Assembly (NCBI GenBank): GCA_003223895.1
Contig: QHXD01000166.1
Span: forward strand, 1-7,242
DNA: 7,242 bases
DNA from: Acidobacteriota bacterium
Lineage (GTDB): Bacteria; Acidobacteriota; Terriglobia; 20CM-2-55-15
Reading direction: 5' to 3'
In this document: piece by piece, positions 1 to 5,738 of the stretch
Layout: every line of letters starts with the position of its first letter
How positions within the stretch are numbered: the first letter of the stretch is position 1
Made by a program: the position numbers and the translations under genes
The notes under the pieces: generated by a model
What the model saw: the letters and a program-made list of their open reading frames with translations, nothing else
Databases searched by the model: none
What the model was told of the DNA's origin: nothing

Positions 1-90
1 GCTTGAGGTGTTATCCATCACTTGCGGCGGAGCCAGGCCAAGGCTGTCGATATTGATCATGGCGCAATACTGCGGGAGTGCATCCTTCAC
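1..90 (-). pseudogene. M28 zinc-exopeptidase fragment, running off the left edge
   Basis: Read on the minus strand from 90 to 1, a frame of 30 codons is open to the window edge. It contains AMINIDSLGLAPPQ (about codons 10-23), which resembles the core of M28 aminopeptidases, where the Asp of the I/V-N-I/L-D segment is a zinc ligand. The parts of an M28 domain that should precede this, including the first His/Asp zinc ligands and the Glu-Glu pair, are absent: the frame is closed by TGA at 93-91. The only possible starts are GTG at 90 or ATG at 60, both inside the domain. It is therefore either a truncated, decayed gene or the result of a deletion or assembly join. The similarity is recalled from the family pattern, not computed, and only 30 residues are visible. 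Confidence 0.45.
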
Positions 91-239
91 TCATCTTTGA
101 ATTGATCGGGCGTTGAAATCTCGTCAGCCGCCTGCGGTGTGCCCCAGGCATTCGAGGCAGAAACCATCAGCAAAAGAAAGCAAAGCAGCGCTTTGCGCTT
201 GGCCGGCACCCTCGATCTCCTTTTTTCAGTGTAGATCAT
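87..239 (-). CDS. Small ORF with signal-peptide-like N-terminus (possible broken start of an exported peptidase)
   Basis: A 50-codon minus-strand ORF starts at ATG 239. The N-terminus carries basic residues (EKRRSR, then AKRK), followed by a hydrophobic run ALLCFLLLMVSASNAWG, a plausible Sec signal peptide with cleavage near the A-S-N-A/W region. Only about 17 residues follow, ending QFKDE. The TGA at 89-87 overlaps a GTG (90-88) that opens the M28-like frame, giving a GTGA junction. A mature chain this short is unlikely to be a folded enzyme, so it is probably the surviving N-terminus of an exported protein whose body was deleted. A genuine short exported peptide cannot be excluded. The ribosome-binding site is weak (AAAAAG region), and a longer in-frame start at 407 would run into the oxidase gene on the other strand. 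Confidence 0.35.
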   Translation of the reverse strand: MIYTEKRRSRVPAKRKALLCFLLLMVSASNAWGTPQAADEISTPDQFKDE

Positions 240-255
240 CTGCTTTTTGAGGTGC

Positions 256-290
256 TTGACTTGTTCAGTGATGGGGGTGGATTCTATCGA
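256..290 (+). promoter_or_regulatory. Possible promoter for the oxidase/permease unit
   Basis: Upstream of the oxidase start lie TTGACT (256-261) and an overlapping TTGTTC (261-266), with TATCGA at 285-290. TTGTTC to TATCGA has an 18-bp spacer; TTGACT has no good -10 at 17 bp. The interval also separates this unit from the divergent small ORF starting at 239. This is a weak consensus match only. Confidence 0.25.
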
Positions 291-300
291 TGATCCGGGA

Positions 301-305
301 AGGAG
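301..305 (+). promoter_or_regulatory. Ribosome-binding site that fixes the oxidase start
   Basis: AGGAG at 301-305 (within GGGAAGGAGA) lies 7 nt before ATG 313. This is an ideal Shine-Dalgarno spacing and argues against the upstream in-frame ATG at 247. Confidence 0.75.
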
Positions 306-312
306 ACCGACA

Positions 313-1020
313 ATGCTTCCGCCTGCCGAGTTCGCGCAACAGGACACGCACCCCTGGCTGCACCATCCGCTGTTCCACATGATCTGGGACGGCAAGCTCT
401 CGCGCAATCAGGTCCGCGACATCATCCGCCAGCAGGGCGCGTTCTTCCTCGACACGCTCCGGCACGCTGCGTGGAAGATCATCTCGGTCGGCGGCGCTAC
501 GCCGACGTGGGATGACCTCCAGCGGCAGCGTTCGCTCATCCCGCTCGTGGTTGAAGAGGGCGGCGAGGACACCGTCGGCGGCAAACAGACCGGCCACTCG
601 ATTCTCTTCGTTCGGCTCTGCGAAGCACTCGGCTTCACGCGCGACGAGGTTTTCAACACCGAGTATCTGCCGACAACTATCATCGAGAAAAACGAGCTGT
701 TCGCCCTCCAGCGTGCGGGCACGATCGAAGCGCTCTGCGGCGGCAACATCGCGACTGAGTCGATCAACGCGACGCACGTTGTGTACATGGCGCAGGCGCT
801 GGAACAGCACTACGGGGTCCCGAAGTCCGGCCTCGACTTCTACTATGTTCATTCCCACGTCGAGGAAGACCACACCGACCGCGCCGTACGCATCCTGACT
901 GAGCTCTGTGTCACCGACGCCGCGCAGAAGACTGGACTCTCCGCGATGCGACGCGCCATCACCGCACGCCGGGTTTGCGTCGATGGATTGATGGAGGCTT
1001 TTGTCACCAGGCGTGACTGA
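313..1020 (+). CDS. Haem-oxygenase-fold (PqqC/TenA-like) probable diiron oxidase
   Basis: The 235-residue protein has the all-helical layout of the TenA/PqqC/haem-oxygenase-like superfamily, closest by pattern to the iron-containing redox enzymes now called haem-oxygenase-like diiron oxidases (UndA, BesC, SznF, CADD). Conserved-looking positions are E81-E82 in VVEEGGED followed by H95 in TGHSILF, E149 in ATESINATH, and H180, E184 and H187 in VHSHVEEDH. They match the expected carboxylate/His spacing for two irons, with the last helix reading H-x3-E-x2-H where H-x3-D-x2-H is usual. The fold class includes desaturases, lyases and N-oxygenases acting on fatty acids or amino acids; the substrate here is unknown. 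There is no pqq or thi gene nearby, so PQQ synthase or thiaminase roles are not supported. Start ATG 313 is chosen for its AGGAG. The gene overlaps the permease start and is probably co-transcribed with it. Confidence 0.8.
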   Translation: MLPPAEFAQQDTHPWLHHPLFHMIWDGKLSRNQVRDIIRQQGAFFLDTLRHAAWKIISVGGATPTWDDLQRQRSLIPLVVEEGGEDTVGGKQTGHSILFVRLCEALGFTRDEVFNTEYLPTTIIEKNELFALQRAGTIEALCGGNIATESINATHVVYMAQALEQHYGVPKSGLDFYYVHSHVEEDHTDRAVRILTELCVTDAAQKTGLSAMRRAITARRVCVDGLMEAFVTRRD

Positions 1021-2458
1021 TCTGAGATCGCCCTCATCGGCGGAGCGGATCCTCTCCGTCAATGAACATAGTGCCGGCTTTCGCAAAGAGCTTGGCCTGA
1101 CGGCACTCGTTCTCTCCCAGATCATGTATGTGGTGGGTTCGGGATGGGTCGGCACTGCGGCCAAGCTCGGCACCGGCCACATCGTGTTCTGGCTCGCGGC
1201 CATCGCGCTGTTCTACCTTCCGCAAGCGGCTGTCGTGATCTACTTGAACCGGCTGATGCCGCTAGAGGGAGGGCTCTATCAGTGGGCGACCGTCGCCTTC
1301 GGTGACTTCTGGGGATTCGTCACGGCATGGAATCTCTGGGCGTACACAATCCTCATTCTCGCGACGTTCGGCGTGATGATCGCGACGAATCTCGCCTATC
1401 TTGTCGGCGCGAGCGGTGCCTGGCTCACGGGCGCCGCGTGGTACACGCCCGTGGTTAGCGTGGGGCTGATCGTGATGATCACCGTGCTCGCGATGTTCGG
1501 GATGCGCGTCGGCAAATGGATGCAGGCCTTCGGCGGGGTCGGGCAACTCATCACGTATGGCGCACTCGTGCTCGTCCCGTTGATGGCGCTACACCGCGGC
1601 ACGATCACCGAGTACCACCCGTTCACGATGTCGATTCCGCCGCTCACCATGCTCAATCTCAACTTCCTCGGCAAAATGGCGCTCGGCGCGCTGAGCGGAT
1701 TCGAGTACGTCGCCATTCTCGCCGGCGAGACCCGCAACCCCGCGAAGACGATCGGCAAGTCGGTATTCATCGCCGCGCCGATCATCGCATTGATGTTCAT
1801 CCTCGGCACCAGCAGTGTCGTCGCGCTCGTGCCGAAAGATCAGATCGATCTCGTGAGCCCGATTCCACAGGCGCTCACCATCGCGTTCGCCGGCATGGGC
1901 ATTGTCTCGTTCATAGCGCCGCTCCTGATCGCGATGTTGCTGCTGCGGCAAATCGGCAACGTCTCTCTGATCTTTGCGGGCAATACACGATTGCCGATGG
2001 TGGCCGGATGGGATGGCTTGCTTCCCGCCTGGTTCTCGCGACTTCATCCGGCGTTCAAGACACCCACGAACTCCATTCTCTTCGTCGGCGCCCTCACTGC
2101 GGCATTCACACTCGCGGGCCAGGCCGGCGTCGGCGTGCAGGAAGCATTTCAGGTGCTCGAGAACGCCGCAGGTATTTTCTATGCCTTCACCTACATCGCG
2201 CTGTTCGCCATTCCGTTCTTTGCTGCACACCGGCTCAGCGAACGACCGTCACTCTGGCTCAAAAGCGCTGCAGGCGCGGGTCTCGCAATCTCGATCTTGT
2301 ACTCGGTGTTCTCGGTGTTCCCGATCATTGAAGTGAAGGATTGGCGCTCGTTCACCGCGAAGATCGTCTCCGTGCTCGTCCTGACCAATCTGATCGGGCT
2401 CGCGATTTACGCTGCCGGACGGCGGCGAGTGCAGACGACGGCTGATGATGTGTCATGA
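1013..2458 (+). CDS. APC-superfamily amino-acid permease
   Basis: This is an inner-membrane secondary transporter of about 481 residues with roughly 12 hydrophobic segments. TM1 carries the glycine-rich stretch YVVGSGWVGTAAKLG, typical of the unwound substrate-binding helix of the amino acid-polyamine-organocation fold. Next come MPLEGGLYQW at the TM2/TM3 region, FEYVAILAGETRNPAKTIG (the E-x-x-N-P loop after TM6, common in the family), and TRLPMVAGWDGLLPAWF before TM9. The substrate is probably an amino acid or amine but cannot be named. GTG 1013 overlaps the oxidase stop (1018-1020) by 8 nt; TTG 1001 is an in-frame alternative with GGAGG at 993-997. Neither spacing is ideal (15 nt and 3 nt), and translational coupling to the oxidase is likely. 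The gene faces the P1 peptidase gene convergently. Confidence 0.88.
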   Translation: MTDLRSPSSAERILSVNEHSAGFRKELGLTALVLSQIMYVVGSGWVGTAAKLGTGHIVFWLAAIALFYLPQAAVVIYLNRLMPLEGGLYQWATVAFGDFWGFVTAWNLWAYTILILATFGVMIATNLAYLVGASGAWLTGAAWYTPVVSVGLIVMITVLAMFGMRVGKWMQAFGGVGQLITYGALVLVPLMALHRGTITEYHPFTMSIPPLTMLNLNFLGKMALGALSGFEYVAILAGETRNPAKTIGKSVFIAAPIIALMFILGTSSVVALVPKDQIDLVSPIPQALTIAFAGMGIVSFIAPLLIAMLLLRQIGNVSLIFAGNTRLPMVAGWDGLLPAWFSRLHPAFKTPTNSILFVGALTAAFTLAGQAGVGVQEAFQVLENAAGIFYAFTYIALFAIPFFAAHRLSERPSLWLKSAAGAGLAISILYSVFSVFPIIEVKDWRSFTAKIVSVLVLTNLIGLAIYAAGRRRVQTTADDVS

Positions 2459-2481
2459 CCAAACGAACAAGTTCGAGTGAG

Positions 2482-2574
2482 CACGTAGCCGTGGGCTTTA
2501 TGCCCGCGTTCAAATACCACCAGAAGACTTCTTTAATTGTGTCTGAACGCGGGCATAAAGCCCACGGCTACGTG
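2482..2574. repeat. Perfect 31-bp inverted repeat, REP/BIME-like, between convergent genes
   Basis: The left arm 2482-2512 (CACGTAGCCGTGGGCTTTAT...) and right arm 2544-2574 are exact reverse complements over 31 nt. The 31-nt loop contains a smaller hairpin, AGAAG (2522-2526) and CTTCT (2528-2532). Each arm can also fold on itself (GTGGGC/GCCCGC around TTTAT), as expected for two REP units in inverted orientation. It lies 23 nt after the permease stop and 62 nt after the P1 peptidase stop, so its transcripts could stop or stabilise both mRNAs. There is no clear U-tract, so a classical intrinsic terminator is not shown. Confidence 0.85.
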
Positions 2575-2636
2575 GTAAGACCAACTTGATTCCATGTGCG
2601 AAAGACGCGTTGCGCCCGGGCAATAGAAGACACCTG

Positions 2637-3695
2637 TCAGCGGATGTCGCCGAAACTGGGGTATCCAGGGACCGATTTGGCTTTCTTCACGGCTCGGAGA
2701 ATGGCTTCGGAGACGGCTTCGGCGGCAAGAGCGCCGACGGCGCTGATGTCGGCGCGGACGGTGAAGGTGCCCGTAGACATGGCGAAGATGGTATCGCCAT
2801 CGGCCATGGTGTGGATGGGATTGATGGCGCGGGCCATACCGTCGTGGGCCATCTCGGCGATCTTTCTCATCTCGACCTTGGTGAATGGGGCGTTCGTGGC
2901 AACGACGCCAATGGTCGTGTTTCTTCCGGGCTCACCGAGTTGTTCGATGCCGCGGCCGGAACGATATCCCTCGATGATGTCCTGAAAGCCTTTGCCGTCC
3001 ATCGTTCGAGCGCCCGCAATGATCTTGCCTGTTTTCGGGTCGATCACATTTCCGACGCAATTGACGGCAACGATCGCGCCAACAACGATTCCGTTCGGCA
3101 ATTTGATGCTGGCTGTTCCGATGCCGCCTTTCATCGGTCTGCCGCCGCCGCTCTTGCCGATGGTCGCCCCGGCGCCTGCGCCAATCGTGCCTTCTTCGAT
3201 GCGGCCGGACTTTGCGTCCTGGCAGGCTTTGTAGCCGGAATCGGCGTTGGGCCGAATCTTGGAATCGCCCACATTGAGGTCGAAGAGGACCGCGGCAGGC
3301 ACAATCGGCACAACACCAGTTCCAACCTTGAAGCCGGCATTGTGTTCCTCCAACCAGCGAACCACTCCGGTCGCGGCATCCAATCCATAAGCGCTTCCGC
3401 CCGTCAACAGAATCGCCTGCGTCTGCTGCACCAGGTTTGTCGGATTCAGCAGATCGGTTTCCCGCGTCCCGGGGGCGGACCCGCGAACATCGACACTGGT
3501 GACGGCGCCCTTCTCGTAGAGAATGACTGTGCATCCCGTGGGCCGGCGAGAATCCGTGAAGTGACCGACCTTAATTCCGTCGACGTCTGTGATGAAGCCT
3601 TCCATAAGCTGCAACGGCGGTCTGCGCCCGCCGAAAAGCCCGCGCTCACAGAGCGCGGCTACAGCTAAGGTTATACCGAACGCGCGTCGATTCAT
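2637..3695 (-). CDS. P1-family (DmpA/NylC-like, MEROPS S58) self-processing aminopeptidase
   Basis: The 352-residue protein belongs to the N-terminal-nucleophile hydrolases that include L-aminopeptidase/D-esterase DmpA, beta-peptidyl aminopeptidases and nylon-oligomer hydrolase NylC. Visible signatures are ITDVDGIKVGHFTD (35-48), ILLTGGSAYGLDAATG (95-110), GAGAGATIG (172-180), KGGIGTASI (189-197) and the junction GRN/TTIGVVATNAP. By analogy with NylC and DmpA, self-cleavage should fall between N259 and T260, making T260 the nucleophile and giving alpha and beta chains; HTMADGDTIFAMSTG (295-309) lies in beta. Family members release N-terminal residues from D-, beta- or amide-linked peptides; the actual substrate is unknown. 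ATG 3695 is chosen because it forms an ATGA overlap with the symporter stop. Residues 1-16 look like the start of a signal peptide, but residues about 11-30 are encoded by a palindromic repeat. M31 is an alternative start. Confidence 0.88.
   Translation of the reverse strand: MNRRAFGITLAVAALCERGLFGGRRPPLQLMEGFITDVDGIKVGHFTDSRRPTGCTVILYEKGAVTSVDVRGSAPGTRETDLLNPTNLVQQTQAILLTGGSAYGLDAATGVVRWLEEHNAGFKVGTGVVPIVPAAVLFDLNVGDSKIRPNADSGYKACQDAKSGRIEEGTIGAGAGATIGKSGGGRPMKGGIGTASIKLPNGIVVGAIVAVNCVGNVIDPKTGKIIAGARTMDGKGFQDIIEGYRSGRGIEQLGEPGRNTTIGVVATNAPFTKVEMRKIAEMAHDGMARAINPIHTMADGDTIFAMSTGTFTVRADISAVGALAAEAVSEAILRAVKKAKSVPGYPSFGDIR
3607..3666. repeat. 60-bp double-hairpin palindromic repeat inside the P1 peptidase N-terminus
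   Basis: The element carries CCGCGCTC (3640-3647) ACA GAGCGCGG (3651-3658), an 8-bp stem, next to CGGCGG (3615-3620) and CCGCCG (3628-3633), a 6-bp stem. It is bounded by imperfect inverted ends AGCTGCA (3607-3613) and TACAGCT (3660-3666). At 60 bp it equals 20 codons and is open on the minus strand, where it reads approximately AVAALCERGLFGGRRPPLQ. The hairpin content and the low-complexity Arg/Gly/Pro peptide suggest an inserted REP-like sequence rather than ancestral coding sequence. The exact boundaries are inferred. Confidence 0.6.
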
Positions 3696-5053
3696 GGCGT
3701 AATCATTATCACGAAACCCGCTGCGATGCCTATTAACGAAGGCGGCAGTACCCATATCCCCGCGCCGCCTGTCATGAAATGTGTGAATAACGTAACGATG
3801 ACGGAAGCAATAATCGTGACCATCGCACGGCGAGCAGTCGGCCGCCGTGAGTAGAGGCCGACCAGCAGAGGCGCGAATAGCGCAACTGCCATCAACGTAT
3901 AGAAGATTTGAAGTGCTGCGATGATCGAAGGCAACTCGATCGCAAGCAGAACGCCCATGAGCGCGCCGAGGACCGCGGCGATCCTTCCCGCCAGCAATAT
4001 GTCACGCTCCGATGCCGCCGGGCGCAGAAATGTTTCGTACAGATCGATGCTCAGCGAGCTCGAGAGCATCAAAAGGATCGCGTCGCAGGCGCTGATCTCG
4101 GCCGAGAAGACAGCGGCGAGCGTGAGCAGACCGAGCCAACCGGGAAGGAGCTTCGTCATCAGGGTCGGCAAGGCGAGCTCGCGATTCGCCAGGTCCGGGT
4201 ATTGCGAATGCGCAATCGCTCCGAGGATCGCCGGCGCGAAAGCGAACATGAGCAGTCCGGCGGCGTTCCAGTTTATACCTTTGCGAACCGCGGCCTGATC
4301 CCGGCCCCCGTAGAGTTTTTGAATCAATCCCGGTGAAATGATGAACGACGGGACGAGAATCGCGACGTAGTAGAGAACGCCCTCGATTCCCAGCTTCTGC
4401 GATGCGGCCAGCGTCGGTTGAAGGGCAGACCAGCCTCCGATCGCGCGAAGTCCCACAGGCACTGCAAGCAGGAACCCGGCAAATTTCACCGTGAGCTGGA
4501 TGACGTTGACCCATGCGGAAGCGAGAAGACCTCCGGCTGAGAAATATGTTGTGACCACAACACCGCCGATAATGCATCCTTGCCACTTCGGCACTCCGGC
4601 AACGACTTCAAGAATCTGCGAAATGGCGATGAGCTGGCCTGCAAGGATCATCAACGTTCCCGCCCACAGCAGTACTGCAATCAGACCTCGAACCGATCGG
4701 CTGTAGCGATAATCGAGATAGTCGCCGACCGTCCGCCAGCCGTTCTTTGCCGCGAGCGCCCAGATTTTCGGTCCGACGGTATTGGCCAGAATGAGCGATC
4801 CAATGCCCGCAGATCCGACCCACCACCACGCTCCAAGACCGTACGCGTAGCCGAGGCCGGCAGCGCCGACAGTGGAGCCGGCTCCAATGTTGGCGGCGAG
4901 AAAAGTGGCTGCCAGCAGTCCCGGACCGAGGCTGCGCCCCGCCACCAGAAAGTCGTCAGCTTTTTTTACGCGCCGCGAAATGTACAGTCCGAAGGCGATG
5001 AACAGCCCGGAGTATGCGATGAGTGCGGCCAGTTGGGCGAGTTGAAGATTCAC
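3692..5053 (-). CDS. Sodium:solute symporter (SSS family) permease
   Basis: This 453-residue inner-membrane protein has about 13 hydrophobic helices, the usual size and topology for the SSS family (PutP/SglT relatives, LeuT fold), which import solutes with Na+. TM1 is followed by VKKADDFLVAGRSLG (29-43), the family's typical F-x-x-A-G-R-x-L segment. Then come AANIGAGSTVGAAGLGYAYG (53-72), WRTVGDYLDYRYS (106-118) and SAEISACDAILLMLSSS (317-333), the counterpart of the STADS-type helix that helps form the Na+ site. The substrate cannot be read from sequence. GTG 5053 overlaps the methyltransferase stop in a GTGA junction, and its own stop overlaps the peptidase start in ATGA, so all three genes are probably translated from one mRNA. 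Linkage to a peptidase suggests amino-acid or small-peptide uptake. Confidence 0.9.
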   Translation of the reverse strand: MNLQLAQLAALIAYSGLFIAFGLYISRRVKKADDFLVAGRSLGPGLLAATFLAANIGAGSTVGAAGLGYAYGLGAWWWVGSAGIGSLILANTVGPKIWALAAKNGWRTVGDYLDYRYSRSVRGLIAVLLWAGTLMILAGQLIAISQILEVVAGVPKWQGCIIGGVVVTTYFSAGGLLASAWVNVIQLTVKFAGFLLAVPVGLRAIGGWSALQPTLAASQKLGIEGVLYYVAILVPSFIISPGLIQKLYGGRDQAAVRKGINWNAAGLLMFAFAPAILGAIAHSQYPDLANRELALPTLMTKLLPGWLGLLTLAAVFSAEISACDAILLMLSSSLSIDLYETFLRPAASERDILLAGRIAAVLGALMGVLLAIELPSIIAALQIFYTLMAVALFAPLLVGLYSRRPTARRAMVTIIASVIVTLFTHFMTGGAGIWVLPPSLIGIAAGFVIMITP

Positions 5054-5712
5054 TTCCCGGCCGTGAAAATAATGATGTGCTGCCAGGGCAGGAAATCCAT
5101 GACCTTTTGAAATTTGAAACCGAGCGGCTCGAGCTCGGCTCGAACTTCCTGAGTGGTCATCTTGTGAAGAAGCAGGATGGGGACTTTCGGATCCTCTTTG
5201 CGAAACTCGACGAGCACCACACGGCCGTCGGGCTTCAGAGCATTTCGGATTTTCGTCATCATTGAAACGGGATCCGCGAACTCGTGATAAACATCGACCA
5301 TTAGAACCATGTCCACGGCATTCTCCGGTAATCGGGGATCCGTCGTGGTTCCGAGAACGATGTCCACGTTTTGTAGTTTCCTCTGGTCGATGTTTTGCTT
5401 CAGCATCCGGAGCATCTCCGGTTGAATATCTTCCGCAATGACTTTTCCAGTTGGACCCACCATCTCAGCGATACGCCAGGAGTGATAACCCACACCAGCG
5501 CCGACATCGGCAACAGTCGAGCCTTTCCTGATATCGAGCGATGCCAGCATTCGATCGGGCTCTTCTTCCTCGATTCGTTCCGGCCGCGTGAGCCAGTCTG
5601 CGCCGGCCGCTCCCATGACAGGCGCGGGCTGCCGCTTGACCTGCGTTTGCGCGGGCGCCACAAGCGTAAGGGCCAGAAAAACAAGAACAATCGCGGCTCG
5701 AATTCTTTGCAT
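5050..5712 (-). CDS. Class I SAM-dependent methyltransferase with N-terminal signal peptide
   Basis: The 220-residue protein begins MQRIRAAIVLVFLALTLVAP, a good Sec-type signal peptide. A Rossmann methyltransferase domain follows: motif I VADVGAGVGYHS (67-78) binds SAM, the acidic IAEDIQPEM (93-100) follows strand 2, DPRLP lies at 125-129, MVDVYHEF at 138-145, and GRVVLVEFRKEDP (163-175) near strand 5. The domain is complete. A signal peptide on a SAM-dependent enzyme is odd because SAM is cytoplasmic; the N-terminus may instead be a membrane anchor. ATG 5712 is chosen because it begins the hydrophobic leader; an in-frame ATG at 5778 would put 22 extra residues across the murB start. No Shine-Dalgarno is visible, so the mRNA may be leaderless. 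It is the first gene of the operon with the symporter and peptidase; its methyl acceptor is unknown. Confidence 0.85.
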   Translation of the reverse strand: MQRIRAAIVLVFLALTLVAPAQTQVKRQPAPVMGAAGADWLTRPERIEEEEPDRMLASLDIRKGSTVADVGAGVGYHSWRIAEMVGPTGKVIAEDIQPEMLRMLKQNIDQRKLQNVDIVLGTTTDPRLPENAVDMVLMVDVYHEFADPVSMMTKIRNALKPDGRVVLVEFRKEDPKVPILLLHKMTTQEVRAELEPLGFKFQKVMDFLPWQHIIIFTAGK

Positions 5713-5738
5713 GGGCCCAATGTTAAACTGAAAACGCG
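5713..5738. promoter_or_regulatory. 26-bp divergent promoter region with overlapping -10-like boxes
   Basis: Only 26 bp separate the methyltransferase ATG (minus) from the murB GTG (plus). Plus strand: TGTTAAACT at 5721-5729 fits an extended -10 (TGn-TAAACT), which would start transcription near 5735-5738, almost on the GTG. Minus strand: TAACAT (plus positions 5725-5720) would start near 5713, almost on the ATG. The two boxes overlap, which implies mutually exclusive and probably leaderless transcription. This is inference from weak consensus matches. Confidence 0.4.

Noticed and set aside
247..312. Upstream ATG 247 as oxidase start
   Set aside because: The extra 22 residues are not family-like, and AGGAG at 301-305 points to ATG 313.
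313..1020. PQQ synthase (pqqC) or thiaminase II (tenA) assignment
   Set aside because: The fold is shared, but no pqq or thi genes are present and the metal-type E/H motifs fit the iron-dependent branch better.
265..1203. Long minus-strand ORF of 312 codons opposite the oxidase
   Set aside because: It is a shadow of the plus-strand gene in high-GC DNA: Arg/Glu-rich composition, no recognisable domain and no ribosome-binding site.
2610..2623. Small palindrome TTGCGCCCGGGCAA after the P1 peptidase stop
   Set aside because: A short GC-rich palindrome without loop or U-tract; it is expected by chance in this base composition and is not convincing as a terminator.
2586..3668. Plus-strand ORF of 360 codons opposite the P1 peptidase
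   Set aside because: The minus-strand protein carries clear P1 family motifs throughout; the plus frame is low-complexity Asp/Gly/His-rich sequence with no family pattern.
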